Below, piece by piece: positions 10,180-19,500 of a DNA stretch of 64,000 nucleotides (the first letter of the stretch is position 1; each line of letters opens with the position of its first letter). This DNA is from Ignavibacteriota bacterium. GTDB taxonomy: Bacteria > Bacteroidota > Ignavibacteria > Tepidaquicellales > OLB5. The position numbers and the translations under genes are program-made. The stretch covers positions 1 to 64,000 of the forward strand of contig RPQH01000009.1 in NCBI GenBank assembly GCA_003820375.1. Reading direction: 5' to 3'. The notes beneath the pieces are model-generated. The model searched no databases, was not told where the DNA came from, and saw only the letters and a list, made by a program, of their open reading frames with translations.

Positions 10180-10314
10180 GTATATAAACCCAATAAAAAA
10201 AAGAAAACGCTCCAAGTTGCGAAAGCTTTGAGCAATAACGCGCTGTCCGTGTGTTGGTATGTATTTATATAAGATAGGACAGTGATTTAATAACAATCCG
10301 AGAAAGGAGATAAT
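10180..10314 (+). promoter_or_regulatory. structured leader upstream of the RlpA-like gene
   Basis: The gap before the RlpA-like gene holds several self-complementary elements: TTGGGT-atata-AACCCAA near 10176-10193, GCTCCAAG...CTTTGAGC (10209-10233), and CTGTCC...GGACAG (10243-10282). A strong ribosome site AAAGGAG sits just before the TTG start. In some bacteria rlpA-type cell-wall genes are controlled by c-di-AMP riboswitches, but I could not match the known consensus by eye, so this stays an unclassified leader. Confidence 0.4.
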
Positions 10315-11292
10315 TTGCTTAAAACCAAAACCTTGTCGTTTCTCTTTTTTTTAACTGTACAGCTCGTGCTAACAGCCAAATTCTCAACAGCGGCACTACC
10401 CAGTGGAGATCCTACCGCTTCAAGTTTTGTAGAGATAGGTGAGGCTTCGTGGTATGGTCCTGGTTTTCATGGTCGAAAAACCGCCAGCGGTGAACGGTTT
10501 GACACTAATGAACTCACAGCAGCTCACAAAACCTTACCCTTCGGAACCCTTCTGAAGGTAACAAATCTTGGAAATAATCTCTATACAGTAGTCCGTATCA
10601 ATGACAGGGGTCCTTTCATAAGAGGACGTATTATTGACCTGTCGAAAGCAGCAAAAGAAATGATTGAGATGGGCGGTACTGCACGTGTCCAAATTCAACA
10701 GGTAACTGAGGAAGAAGCCGATTTGCTCAGACAAGGAATTGATCCTTATGAGATAATTGATGAATCACAGCTTGATACCTCCGAATTCAAAACAACTGAA
10801 TTAGTGGAGAAACAACTTAGCGCAGATTCTAAAATCTTTTTGGAGTTCAATTCGAAAGATGGTTCATCTACTGATTTTGAGATAAATAAGAACCTTAATA
10901 CAGAAGGCACACTCAAGATCAAAGTAATAACCCCTAAGACCGACGAAGACAAGTCAAGTGAAGAACAAATAAAAAACCTTGACACATTAATACAATTCTT
11001 CGATTTAACCAATAAGGTTACGGTAGTTAAGGGATACACAGTAGAAGTAGGGACCTTCAGCGATAAATCGCTTGCCGATAGAACAATAGGACGTCTTGAA
11101 AGAGACGGGTTCATGACAATCTATCTGGAAGAGCTAAAATACAAAGATGCGGCTTCGAATACTGACTTGTATGCATATAAGGTACTGGTAGGACTTTATG
11201 AAATACCAAAGTCTGCTAAAAAAGACATCACTAAACTCAAAAAGCTTAAATACCAAGCAAACCTGGTTAAGATATCGGACATGGTTGATTAA
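10315..11292 (+). CDS. rlpA: RlpA-like double-psi beta-barrel protein with SPOR-type C-terminus
   Basis: 325 residues. A signal peptide covers about 1-26. The RlpA double-psi beta-barrel is at about 40-130 and shows the family's signature: GEASWYGPGFHGRKTASGERFD, then LPFGTLLKVTNL and VVRINDRGPF with RIIDLSKAA. The His and Asp of the lytic transglycosylase active site are present in these segments. The C-terminal part (about 240-325: YTVEVGTFSDKSLADRTIGRLERDGF) resembles a SPOR domain, which binds denuded septal peptidoglycan. RlpA cleaves glycan strands during division and daughter-cell separation. TTG is chosen as start because AAAGGAG lies 7 bases upstream. A terminator follows the gene, so it is monocistronic. 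Confidence 0.88.
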   Translation: MLKTKTLSFLFFLTVQLVLTAKFSTAALPSGDPTASSFVEIGEASWYGPGFHGRKTASGERFDTNELTAAHKTLPFGTLLKVTNLGNNLYTVVRINDRGPFIRGRIIDLSKAAKEMIEMGGTARVQIQQVTEEEADLLRQGIDPYEIIDESQLDTSEFKTTELVEKQLSADSKIFLEFNSKDGSSTDFEINKNLNTEGTLKIKVITPKTDEDKSSEEQIKNLDTLIQFFDLTNKVTVVKGYTVEVGTFSDKSLADRTIGRLERDGFMTIYLEELKYKDAASNTDLYAYKVLVGLYEIPKSAKKDITKLKKLKYQANLVKISDMVD

Positions 11293-11321
11293 GCAGTCAA
11301 CACATTTGTACAGTTAATAAA

Positions 11322-11366
11322 ACAAAGCCCTGTTGGGAAGGTCCCTTCAGGGCTTTGTAATTTTCT
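11322..11366 (+). terminator. strong rho-independent terminator after the RlpA-like gene
   Basis: The stem ACAAAGCCCTG / CAGGGCTTTGT closes a 15-base loop that itself contains GGGA...TCCC. It is followed by AATTTTCT. It lies 30 bases after the stop codon. Confidence 0.88.
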
Positions 11367-11549
11367 CCTATTACTTTAAGTTGGAAACTTAGTACTGCTT
11401 TTTAGAACCTTAAACATTTTAGAAAAATAAGCTAATTTGTATTATTCTAAATAAATTCTTTCGTAAAACAACATTCAATTTTTTTGTGTTGATGCAAGTC
11501 CAATTATTTTTTTTGATTTAATTGTTATCAACTTTAGAAAAATACAGAT

Positions 11550-12023
11550 ATGCCATATTATAAAATCATTTTCAATTTTATTATTCTTACTTTCTTATTT
11601 ATATTTCAAAGCTGTGATGATTATGGAAGCCATGGTCCGGATCTTTCAGGAACGGTGACCTTCACCGGTACAAGCGAACTGAATCCCTCTTCAGGTGGTT
11701 ATTTTGCAGTGTTGTTATTTGAAAACAATAGTGAAGCGTTTCATAATGGTGTTCCGGTATTTACACTGTCACTGTCTCCTGAAAAAAAGAATGGAATCTA
11801 TACAGCTGATTTTGGTATGTCGTCAGCTCCTGCCCGTACTTTTCTTGCTGCTGTTACCTGGGTATATACACCATATCAGGCTTCACAAAGAAAATCTATA
11901 TTAGGCATATATGGATGTAATACAGACCCAAACTGCACTACTTATGCATCTGTGGATGGCAGTAAAAGCATAAATATTACGGCAAATGGTGATACTGCAA
12001 TGAAATTGTTTTATAATAATTGA
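11550..12023 (+). CDS. small lipoprotein of unknown function
   Basis: 157 residues. The N-terminus is a lipoprotein signal: hydrophobic stretch and IFQSC lipobox, with the modified Cys at about residue 22. The mature part is rich in Ser, Thr and Gly and looks beta-rich (LSGTVTFTG..., SGGYFAVLLFENNSEAF, GDTAMKLFYNN), comparable to a small carbohydrate-binding or transthyretin-like domain, but no family is recognised. Four cysteines near the middle and end (GCNTDPNCTTY) may form a disulfide. It stands alone between the rlpA terminator and the convergent glycosyltransferase gene. Confidence 0.7.
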   Translation: MPYYKIIFNFIILTFLFIFQSCDDYGSHGPDLSGTVTFTGTSELNPSSGGYFAVLLFENNSEAFHNGVPVFTLSLSPEKKNGIYTADFGMSSAPARTFLAAVTWVYTPYQASQRKSILGIYGCNTDPNCTTYASVDGSKSINITANGDTAMKLFYNN

Positions 12024-12072
12024 TATATTAATAACTATAAGTTTGAATATACAGTAATATGTAACGTTGAAT

Positions 12073-12243
12073 TTATTTTACCAAAACCATTTTCCTTGAT
12101 TCCCTGTAATTCAATGCAGAGTTTTGAGGGTGAACAATAGTTACCATATAATAATAAACTCCCGACGGAAGTTGGTAACGTTCCAAACAGCTTCATATAC
12201 ACCCGGCTGAGTAATCTGGTTAAGCACTTGTTCCACTTCCCTG
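12073..12243 (-). pseudogene. decayed T9SS sorting-domain remnant
   Basis: This stretch lines up over about 170 bases with the 3' end of the T9SS gene that stops at 13731. Shared blocks include accatataataataaactcc, the cccgacgga block, cccggctgagtaatctgg and the ttccacttccctg block. At least one single-base deletion (after cccgacgga) breaks the frame, so it no longer codes. It lies downstream of the GT39 gene, in the same orientation as the intact copy upstream of that gene. The glycosyltransferase is thus flanked by direct repeats of a T9SS tail. Confidence 0.75.
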
Positions 12244-12300
12244 TTTTATCGGCTCTAATGCTTCTAAATAAATTGATATTATATATATTATTTTCAGAAA

Positions 12301-13629
12301 CTAACTGACTTTTTCATAATATTTTTCCTTATTTAGCATTTTGGTGTCAGCCGTTTTTTGATTTTTTTTATGTTTATTTATTTTTTCAAATAGTTTATTT
12401 AATCCGTACATTGCAGTCGGAATCATTAGATAAGACATCTGAATTTGATATCTTGAAATAGTAAAAAATACAACAACTACAGCCATCATCATTAATAAAT
12501 AAATATTGATAAACTTCAGCTTCGAACTAATTTCTTTATCCTTTTTTGAAAATATATAACCAATTATAAATAGCATTAGAGTTACGAACCAAGATAGTAT
12601 ATATAGTGGATTCATGGATTTAGAATTATTCGGATCTATTATCCATAGATAAAATAGTTTTCGGACTGAATTAATCATATCTTTACCCGGACTGGCTTTA
12701 ATGAAACTTAGTGCTTCTTCTATTGCTAAATTACCGGCATTTATTTCAAGCCGGTCATCTATCGGGAGCTTTTTCAATTTTTCACCAAGCTTATCAGTCC
12801 AGTAAATAGGCAAATTATTTGTGCCATTTAGCCATTGTGAACCATTGGTAATATCATTATGACCAATATGAAAATTCACTCCAAAGCTTGTAGTGGTTGG
12901 AATATAAGTTCCGAAAACAATGTAGTTTCTATATGTCCAAGGTAAAAATAAAATTCCTGGTATAATTAATATTAATAAGCAATAAACAAATTTTTTCTTT
13001 AAAAGAAAAGCTCCGGCAACCAATATCATTAATAACTGCATTTCACTTCTGAAGTATAAAATAAGGCTTATGCTTAATGAAAGAAGAATTACATTTTTTA
13101 AATTACTTTTTTCGTTATAGGTTTTTAAAAAATACAAAAAGATTAATCCAAGAGCCAAATGATATATTATTATTGAGTTATAATTAATTGTAGAAAAAAT
13201 AAAAATTGGGGATATTGCAACAAACAAACCGGATAATACTGCTGTTCTATTATCATAAATTCTCTCTGCTATAAGATAAATTATAACACACGATAAAGAA
13301 CCTAGAATAGAATTAAATAATAATATTGAAAAATAAGATACAGAATTAATGCCGAAAAGCTCATAAAAAAATAAAAAGATGTAAACAAGCCCCGGGGGCA
13401 TATGAGCTGAAACTACAGGAGTATATATTGTTTCATTAAAATCCAAAATATTGAATGAATATCCAATGCCATTATAAAGATTTCTTGCTAATATGCCGAA
13501 TTCCCACATTTGTGGTTTGTGTATTTCACCCAACAATAAAATTGCAATTAATCGGAGTAGGAATGAAACTGAGAAAATTGTTATAATAGATTTCTTCCTG
13601 TTCCGGAATAACTCATAAAACATTTCCAT
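12301..13629 (-). CDS. GT39/ArnT-like membrane glycosyltransferase
   Basis: 442 residues with about ten hydrophobic helices, the architecture of GT-C glycosyltransferases that use lipid-linked sugars (dolichyl/undecaprenyl-phosphate mannose-type). The first loop carries acidic residues after the first helix (LLGEIHKPQMWEFGILARNLYNGIGYSF), as in the DUF/PMT_2 family. Further typical parts are HMPPGLVYIFLFFYELFG, VYDNRTAVLSGLFVAISP and YFRSEMQLL. It probably adds a sugar to a protein or lipid on the periplasmic face; the acceptor is unknown. It lies 102 bases downstream of a run of T9SS genes on the same strand. A link with glycosylation of exported proteins is only suggested by position. Confidence 0.8.
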   Translation of the reverse strand: MEMFYELFRNRKKSIITIFSVSFLLRLIAILLLGEIHKPQMWEFGILARNLYNGIGYSFNILDFNETIYTPVVSAHMPPGLVYIFLFFYELFGINSVSYFSILLFNSILGSLSCVIIYLIAERIYDNRTAVLSGLFVAISPIFIFSTINYNSIIIYHLALGLIFLYFLKTYNEKSNLKNVILLSLSISLILYFRSEMQLLMILVAGAFLLKKKFVYCLLILIIPGILFLPWTYRNYIVFGTYIPTTTSFGVNFHIGHNDITNGSQWLNGTNNLPIYWTDKLGEKLKKLPIDDRLEINAGNLAIEEALSFIKASPGKDMINSVRKLFYLWIIDPNNSKSMNPLYILSWFVTLMLFIIGYIFSKKDKEISSKLKFINIYLLMMMAVVVVFFTISRYQIQMSYLMIPTAMYGLNKLFEKINKHKKNQKTADTKMLNKEKYYEKVS

Positions 13630-13730
13630 TTTGTTTATTAAATAATTAAGATTTGAAACTACTAAAATCTGGTTGAATTTATTTATGCTTATTTAAAATA
13701 TTATAATATTTAATTCCTTTAAAAATGTCC

Positions 13731-15086
13731 TTACTTTAATAAAACCATCTTCCTTGTTTCTCTGTAATCCACTGCAGAGTTTTGCGGGTCAACTATAGTT
13801 ACCATATAATAATAAACTCCCGACGGATAGTTAGTACCATTCCATACAGCTTCATAAACTCCCGGCTGAGTAATCTGGTCAAGCACCTGCTCCACTTCCC
13901 TGCCCAGTGCATCGTATATTTTAATTTTTATCAAAGCACCTCTAACTTCACCCTGTATATTGCTTTTAAGCAATGGTACTTCAAGCTTAATCTTTGTTTG
14001 AGGATTAAATGGATTGGGATAATTCTGGTACACTTTAAACAATGCAGGAATTTCATTGGATAATATTTTCACACCTTCAATTATAAAGTTACCCCTTGTA
14101 ATACCACCATTGGATTTTACTGCATATATCATGCCGGCACCGAAGTTTGGCTGCCTGTATACAGCAATATGGTTATATGTGCCCGATGAAGTTGTGTATT
14201 GTGGAGTCCAAGAAATAAAAGGGTAATAGGAAAAATAAATTGTATTCCCGCTTCTTATATACCAGGCAGCATTCATATATTGTTTTGCAATAGCAACTCC
14301 ATTTATACTTCCCGTCCCCGGTGCTGTTAATGCTCCCCAGTTAACACCTCCATTTGTTGTACGCATTAAAGCAGTATTGCCTCCTGCTAATCCTGTGTTT
14401 GTGGTATCAACACATATTGAGTAACAGTTTACATCTGTGAATGTTGTTTGAGCAGTCCAATTTAAACCATAATTTGATGAATAATAAATTTTACTGCTGT
14501 TGGTTCCAAACCAAATCTTTGTGTTTTGTATCCAAAAAGAACTGTTCCATCCGGATTCCGAACCTACTCCCGGCAAATGCAATCCGGTTGAATCCCAGTT
14601 AATACCCCCATTCGTAGTTTTCCACAAAGACCAGCGGCCGCCTGCTGCAGGTACGGGGTCACCAACCATGAAACCATTTAGAGCTGATGTCATCCAGACA
14701 CCATCTATGAATCCATTAGCTTGAGTAAAAACCTGGGTCCAATTGCTTCCGCCGTTAGAAGTTCTGTAAGCAAAGGTAGTAGTTCCGGAATAACCGGCAA
14801 CAATGGCGGTGAGTATATCAATTCCGAAAATATTGATAAGAGTATAAGTTGTAGGAATTCCGTTACCTGTATAATTAACCCAGGTATATCCCATGTCGGT
14901 TGTTTTCAATACAACACCATTTGCACCGCAAGCCCATGCTACATAACCACTAATATTTGAAACACATCTTAATGGTGTCGATACTGGAGTCGTAACTTCA
15001 TTCCAGAATACCTGTGATTGAACCTCAGTAAAACCGGAAAAGAGAATAAACAGGATTAAAACAGATTCATTAAATCTTTTAATCAT
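13731..15086 (-). CDS. YCF48-like beta-propeller protein with T9SS sorting domain
   Basis: 451 residues. A signal peptide (about 1-24, ending VQSQ) is followed by repeated propeller blades with the T-x-N/D-G-G-x-x-W motif (KTTDMGYTWVNY, RTSNGGSNWTQV, KTTNGGINWDST, RTTNGGVNWGAL). This is the YCF48/BNR pattern also found in sortilin-like and HCF136-like proteins. The T9SS sorting domain starts at about residue 350 (VYQNYPNPFNPQTKIKLEV) and ends in KKMVLLK-type sequence. The stretch PLLKSNIQGEVRGALIKI is longer than the usual linker between FDVP and VKxxIYD. It lies 34 bases downstream of another YCF48-like gene, so it is probably in the same operon. Confidence 0.88.
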   Translation of the reverse strand: MIKRFNESVLILFILFSGFTEVQSQVFWNEVTTPVSTPLRCVSNISGYVAWACGANGVVLKTTDMGYTWVNYTGNGIPTTYTLINIFGIDILTAIVAGYSGTTTFAYRTSNGGSNWTQVFTQANGFIDGVWMTSALNGFMVGDPVPAAGGRWSLWKTTNGGINWDSTGLHLPGVGSESGWNSSFWIQNTKIWFGTNSSKIYYSSNYGLNWTAQTTFTDVNCYSICVDTTNTGLAGGNTALMRTTNGGVNWGALTAPGTGSINGVAIAKQYMNAAWYIRSGNTIYFSYYPFISWTPQYTTSSGTYNHIAVYRQPNFGAGMIYAVKSNGGITRGNFIIEGVKILSNEIPALFKVYQNYPNPFNPQTKIKLEVPLLKSNIQGEVRGALIKIKIYDALGREVEQVLDQITQPGVYEAVWNGTNYPSGVYYYMVTIVDPQNSAVDYRETRKMVLLK

Positions 15087-15119
15087 CAGATTTACTCCTT
15101 TCAGTTATTATTTGAAAAA

Positions 15120-16595
15120 TTATTTTATTAAGACCATTCGCTTCGTTTGTGTAAAGTTATTAGTGGTCAATGTATAAAAATAAACCCCGCTTGGATAATT
15201 TGAAGCGTTCCATTCTACCTCATAAGTACCCGCTTGTAATTGTTCATTAACAAGAGCAGCTATTTCCCTTCCAAGCATGTTGTAAATTAAAATTTTGACA
15301 TTTGACTTTTCACTTTTCACTTTTGACGGTACAGCAAACTTTATCTTTGTTGTTGGATTGAATGGATTTGGATAATTTTGGTAAAGTTCAAATATATCCG
15401 GGACACTGCCCGATATTGGCTCAATGCCTATCGGATTACCTCCATTTGTTGTTTTAAATATTATAGCATTTGCATACGTATCACCTCCGGCTATATACCA
15501 GTTATTAATATCAATAATGCTTATGCTGTGCAGTAAATTAGAAGTATCAGGTATATAATAATAGGTCCAGTTAGTGCCATAATTGGTAGTCTTATATATT
15601 AGCATTTTTTCAACCCAATTAGAGCCAAATTTTTCTCCTATTACTATACCGGTACCTGTCCCTTTTACAAATTCCACAGCTTCAAAAAAACAAGATGGAG
15701 CTGTCAAACTTAATTTTGTCCAGTTTATTCCGGTATTAGTAGTTTTGTATATAATTGCATTATCTGAAGTATCACTTGTTATAGAATATCCGGTAGATGA
15801 ATTTGTAAAACTAATGTCATAAAAGGCTCCGTCAGCAGGGAAACTCTGAATGCCCCAGCTATTTCCTCCGTTTGAGCTTTTCAGAATAAATCCATTATGC
15901 TGATTAAAGTTACCCCTTTGCCATCCGCCTGCGAATATATTTATACCATCAATAGTAAAAATGTTGTTGAAATCAACTGAATCCATTGTATAAATATTGT
16001 TCCAGCTTTGACCGCCGTTTGTAGTCTTCATTATTGAGCATTGAACTCCTCCGGAATAATTTAACGAAGCTGTTACAAAGCCTGTACCCGCATTAATAAA
16101 GCACATTCCTAAAAGGTAATATACATTTGAAGGAAGACTTCCATAAGTAAACCATGTCTTTCCTCCGTTTGTTGTTTTAAGGAATAAACCTTTATATGAT
16201 TCCGCTAAACCTGTAATTCCAATCTGCTCATAATATCTTTGCACTTGAACAGGAAGAATTCTGTTTTCTTTACTTCTAAAATTATTGCTGCTGATATCAT
16301 TTTTATAAATGTTATAAGCACCTGCTATATACCCAGTGCTATTATCAATTAATTGAAGCTTTACCAGCGAACGTGAAGAATCAGGTACAACTGCCGCAAC
16401 CCAGTTAAGACCGGCATTTGTAGTATAAACCGCACTTCCTGTAAAACCAGATTGCCAACCTCCTGCAGCACCAATACTGCTTCCGGCAAAATCAATTGAA
16501 AGTATCAAATCGATATTTGATGGAGGATATTGCCGCAGCCATTGAGCATTTATTAATGAACCTGATACGATTAAAACAAAAAGGATTTTTTTCAT
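15120..16595 (-). CDS. YCF48-like beta-propeller protein with T9SS sorting domain
   Basis: 491 residues. It has a signal peptide (about 1-17), then about seven propeller blades with the YTTNAGLNW, KTTNGGKTWFTYG, KTTNGGQSWNN, KSSNGGNSWG, KTTNTGINWTKL and KTTNYGTNWTYY motifs. The T9SS sorting domain begins at LYQNYPNPFNPTTKIKF and ends TKRMVLIK. The linker carries the extra residues KVKSEKSNVK, encoded by a short tandem repeat (acttttcac units, 15298-15328). The start codon overlaps the stop of the upstream gene (ATGA, 16592-16595), so translation is probably coupled. Function unknown; such propellers usually bind or recognise ligands outside the cell. Confidence 0.88.
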   Translation of the reverse strand: MKKILFVLIVSGSLINAQWLRQYPPSNIDLILSIDFAGSSIGAAGGWQSGFTGSAVYTTNAGLNWVAAVVPDSSRSLVKLQLIDNSTGYIAGAYNIYKNDISSNNFRSKENRILPVQVQRYYEQIGITGLAESYKGLFLKTTNGGKTWFTYGSLPSNVYYLLGMCFINAGTGFVTASLNYSGGVQCSIMKTTNGGQSWNNIYTMDSVDFNNIFTIDGINIFAGGWQRGNFNQHNGFILKSSNGGNSWGIQSFPADGAFYDISFTNSSTGYSITSDTSDNAIIYKTTNTGINWTKLSLTAPSCFFEAVEFVKGTGTGIVIGEKFGSNWVEKMLIYKTTNYGTNWTYYYIPDTSNLLHSISIIDINNWYIAGGDTYANAIIFKTTNGGNPIGIEPISGSVPDIFELYQNYPNPFNPTTKIKFAVPSKVKSEKSNVKILIYNMLGREIAALVNEQLQAGTYEVEWNASNYPSGVYFYTLTTNNFTQTKRMVLIK

Positions 16596-18316
16596 TTTAG
16601 TAAGACCATTTTATTTGTTTGACTAAATGATTTAGTTTGTAATGTATAAAAATAAATCCCGCTTGGATAATTATTCGCGTTCCATTCAACTTCATATTTA
16701 CCCGAATTTAATTGCTCATTGACAAGTGTAGTTAATTCTTTTCCGAGAATATCGTAAATAATAAGTTTGACAGACACCCCCCGCCCTTCGGGCACTCCTT
16801 TCAAGAGGGGAATCTCAAAACGAATCTTTGTTGTCGGATTGAACGGGTTTGGATAGTTTTGATATAATTTATATGATTCAGGAGTGTTTGTACTTTTTTT
16901 CTCAATACCAATTACATAAAGATTTCTTATAAACTGGGCTTTTTGCTTAAGCTTTGTAACTGAGTTTAAATTACTGCTGCCTCGGGCAATAAATTGTGCA
17001 ATTGTCATAGTTTGTTTCTCCCGCGGAACAACAGTGAAATTTTCTGCTCCTGATGAAACGATAAGTCTTCTGTCACCCACCGGATTTACATATACACCGC
17101 TTCCATTATAAATATTTGGTCCGCCGCAGTTCTGAATGGAACCTGTTGGGTTACCGGGAGGCCCTTCATTCCAGCCTATGCCTGTTTCAGGGTCACCACT
17201 ATAACAGAACTTATTAACTCTGTTTATACCGCCCGGAGGAATTACCCATGGTGTTAAATCCTTCTTTAATCCCTTCATCATATAATAAGCAGGGGCCTCT
17301 TCGCCGTTTGGGTCTTTCTCACATGCAGGTCCCGGAGTACTTGTATTAGTAAAATATGTAAACGATGACATTTTCAGGTCTATAGGAGGATTAACACTTT
17401 TATTTATTGCATTATCAAGTAATGTAAAGCCAACTGCAGGAGGATTTGCACCATAAGAATAATTTCCTGTATCCATATTATCACCGTTGTAGTCAAATAC
17501 TAATCTAAGATTCGTATCACAGCCAATGTAATCATCTTCTACACCCCCAAGGTCCGGGTCTGCGACAAAAGACAAGTAAGTTGAGTTCCATGGCTGTTTA
17601 CTTCTGTTGAATATTTCATATTTAAGATATTGAACATCTTCAAGACCCGGAATACCTGAGCTCCATGCAGTCATGTGAACTTCTGCAAAAATTGGCAGTG
17701 TACCGCCTCCGAATCCTTCACCAATTTTGTGCTCTTCCGGAAATCCATCAGTTAAACAAACAAACAGTGTTTGATAAGCTCCCCTCACACCGGGAGAATC
17801 TATCTGCGGGTCATAGATATTGTTGTGGTTAACATCATAATATGGTGCTCCGAATGGAACCATTAATCCCCAGTTTGCCCAGTCGGGATTGTTATTTGCA
17901 TTATCGCCTGTTTTTACTTTATATACTTTAAAGGTGCTATTCGTTACTGCATATGGGAAATTGCCTGTATCATTTACATAACCGGGAGCATATTCTCCCT
18001 GATACGAAGCCATTGCTTCTCTAAGCTGTCCGCCTACCATTGCCGCTATACAAAGCCCTGATGTATATACAGCAAATTTTCCCGAGTTTATTGGCCATTC
18101 AAAACCCGGTGTATTAGCAGTTCGCTTATCCTGATTAATTATACCGGTGTTATAAACCCAAGTTCTGATATTGGGTGCAAGAAACTCAACCTGCTGGATA
18201 GGAATAAGGTTATTAGTATAAGGAATAATATTTTTCGGAATAGAAGAAGATATACTATTACTTTGAATAATAGAAATTGTAACCAATAAAAGGAAAAGTT
18301 TTGTTAATGATTTCAT
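16592..18316 (-). CDS. large secreted protein with T9SS sorting domain
   Basis: 574 residues with a signal peptide (about 1-24). The central region has no enzyme signature I recognise. It contains an EF-like calcium loop pattern (DVNHNNIYDPQID, and DYNGDNMDTG) and a VQYLKYEIFNRSKQPW segment seen in other secreted proteins of this phylum. The T9SS domain (LYQNYPNPFNPTTKIRFEIP ... KMVLLK) has an in-frame insertion LLKGVPEGRGV. This is encoded by a CCCCCCGCCC/GAGGGG palindrome (16775-16811) of the dispersed REP-like family. It ends with a 4-base overlap into the next gene and begins 9 bases after the stop of the preceding one, so it is the second gene of a T9SS operon. Confidence 0.85.
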   Translation of the reverse strand: MKSLTKLFLLLVTISIIQSNSISSSIPKNIIPYTNNLIPIQQVEFLAPNIRTWVYNTGIINQDKRTANTPGFEWPINSGKFAVYTSGLCIAAMVGGQLREAMASYQGEYAPGYVNDTGNFPYAVTNSTFKVYKVKTGDNANNNPDWANWGLMVPFGAPYYDVNHNNIYDPQIDSPGVRGAYQTLFVCLTDGFPEEHKIGEGFGGGTLPIFAEVHMTAWSSGIPGLEDVQYLKYEIFNRSKQPWNSTYLSFVADPDLGGVEDDYIGCDTNLRLVFDYNGDNMDTGNYSYGANPPAVGFTLLDNAINKSVNPPIDLKMSSFTYFTNTSTPGPACEKDPNGEEAPAYYMMKGLKKDLTPWVIPPGGINRVNKFCYSGDPETGIGWNEGPPGNPTGSIQNCGGPNIYNGSGVYVNPVGDRRLIVSSGAENFTVVPREKQTMTIAQFIARGSSNLNSVTKLKQKAQFIRNLYVIGIEKKSTNTPESYKLYQNYPNPFNPTTKIRFEIPLLKGVPEGRGVSVKLIIYDILGKELTTLVNEQLNSGKYEVEWNANNYPSGIYFYTLQTKSFSQTNKMVLLK

Positions 18317-18325
18317 TTTATTTTA

Positions 18326-19237
18326 TTATTTTATTAAAAGCATTCTTTTAGTTTGTGTGAAATTATTTGCTGATAAAGTATAAAAATAAATTCCGCTTGA
18401 ATAATTTGCTGCATCCCATTCAACTTCATAAGTACCGGGGGTTAATTCTTCATTTACAAGCGCTGATACTTCCCTTCCCAGAATATCATTGACAATAAGT
18501 CTAACTTCTAACCTCTGACTTCTAACTTCTGAAGGAACATCAAATTTTATCTTTGTTGTTGGATTGAATGGATTGGGATAGTTCTGATATAATTTATATG
18601 AACTGGGGATTTCTGTTGAAATGGATGAAATTCCAATTAATGCGGTGTCTCCAAATATTACTCCGTTTATTTTACAACCTTTCATTTCGTAATATTGAGG
18701 ATTCATATTTAAGCTTGTATAATCATATACTTTCCCAATGTTTTTAACATAATGGGTAATATGAATTAATGTACCATTTGTGTTATTAAATTCCTTCATT
18801 AGATTGTGCAATCCGTAATTATTATAATAAAGGGAATCTGAAGTACAAATAATAAAATTATTAGGTATGCAGCCAAAAAGACAGGCATCCAATTCTCCTG
18901 AAGCAAGACTATCTTTCAATATATCATTTGGTCTCCAACTACAACCCTCACCCGGTTTAAGCAAATTTCCATTTGTTGAATCAACTCTCAAAGTTTCAGC
19001 GTAAGATGTGGAATTATTATTCAGAACAAATAATATATAATACAAATGTCCATTCGTGATAAAGTTAGATGCAACGGTTTTCTTCAATGTAAAAGAAGGA
19101 ACACCATAACTATAATATAAATATGTCCAGCTATTTCCCATTTGCAAAGGAAAATATTTTGTAGAAACAGTATCAATTGAGTATGATATATCAGATAAGA
19201 AGAGGAAAAAAGTAATTATAATAAATATTTTCTTCAT
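18326..19237 (-). CDS. secreted protein with T9SS sorting domain
   Basis: 303 residues. A signal peptide (about 1-20) is followed by a domain of about 190 residues (YFPLQMGNSWTYLYYSYG...) of the kind found in many T9SS cargo proteins of unknown function. The first line, with a conserved PLxxGNxWxY, is a recurrent start of such domains. The sorting domain starts at LYQNYPNPFNPTTKIKF. Its linker holds the extra EVRSQRLEV, encoded by an aacttct-type tandem repeat (about 18502-18535). It is the first gene of a tightly packed series (19237 to 13731). Confidence 0.85.
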   Translation of the reverse strand: MKKIFIIITFFLFLSDISYSIDTVSTKYFPLQMGNSWTYLYYSYGVPSFTLKKTVASNFITNGHLYYILFVLNNNSTSYAETLRVDSTNGNLLKPGEGCSWRPNDILKDSLASGELDACLFGCIPNNFIICTSDSLYYNNYGLHNLMKEFNNTNGTLIHITHYVKNIGKVYDYTSLNMNPQYYEMKGCKINGVIFGDTALIGISSISTEIPSSYKLYQNYPNPFNPTTKIKFDVPSEVRSQRLEVRLIVNDILGREVSALVNEELTPGTYEVEWDAANYSSGIYFYTLSANNFTQTKRMLLIK

Positions 19238-19321
19238 TCTGGCTTATTGAAGAAAGTTTTTAAATGCAGCAATAACAACGTCGTAATATAATGGTATTAT
19301 CTAATTTAGCAAATGCATTTT

Positions 19322-19384
19322 AGAGTTCATAGAGTTCGGAGAGTTCAGAGGGTTCGGAGAGTTCGGAGAGTTTGGAGAGTTTGT
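19322..19384. repeat. tandem nonamer array (GAGTTCGGA type)
   Basis: Seven imperfect 9-base units follow one another (gagttcata, gagttcgga, gagttcaga, gggttcgga, gagttcgga, gagtttgga, gagtttg). The same nonamer class recurs at about 24.6, 33.4, 48.8, 52.3 and 57.9 kb. It lies in the gap between the outer-membrane protein gene and the T9SS operon. Confidence 0.85.
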
Positions 19385-19438
19385 TTATGAAAAAGGAATT
19401 TAATTAATCCAATTATCTGATGCTCCTGAAACATCCGA

Positions 19439-19472
19439 TAAAAAAAAAGGGAGCCACTAAAGCTCCCTTTAT
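19439..19472 (-). terminator. terminator of the outer-membrane protein gene
   Basis: The stem AAGGGAGC-cactaa-AGCTCCCTT is followed on the minus strand by a run of eight T. It lies 29 bases after the stop of the porin-like gene that reads towards it. Confidence 0.85.
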
Positions 19473-19500
19473 TATATTCGTCAGCATACATTGGATGATT

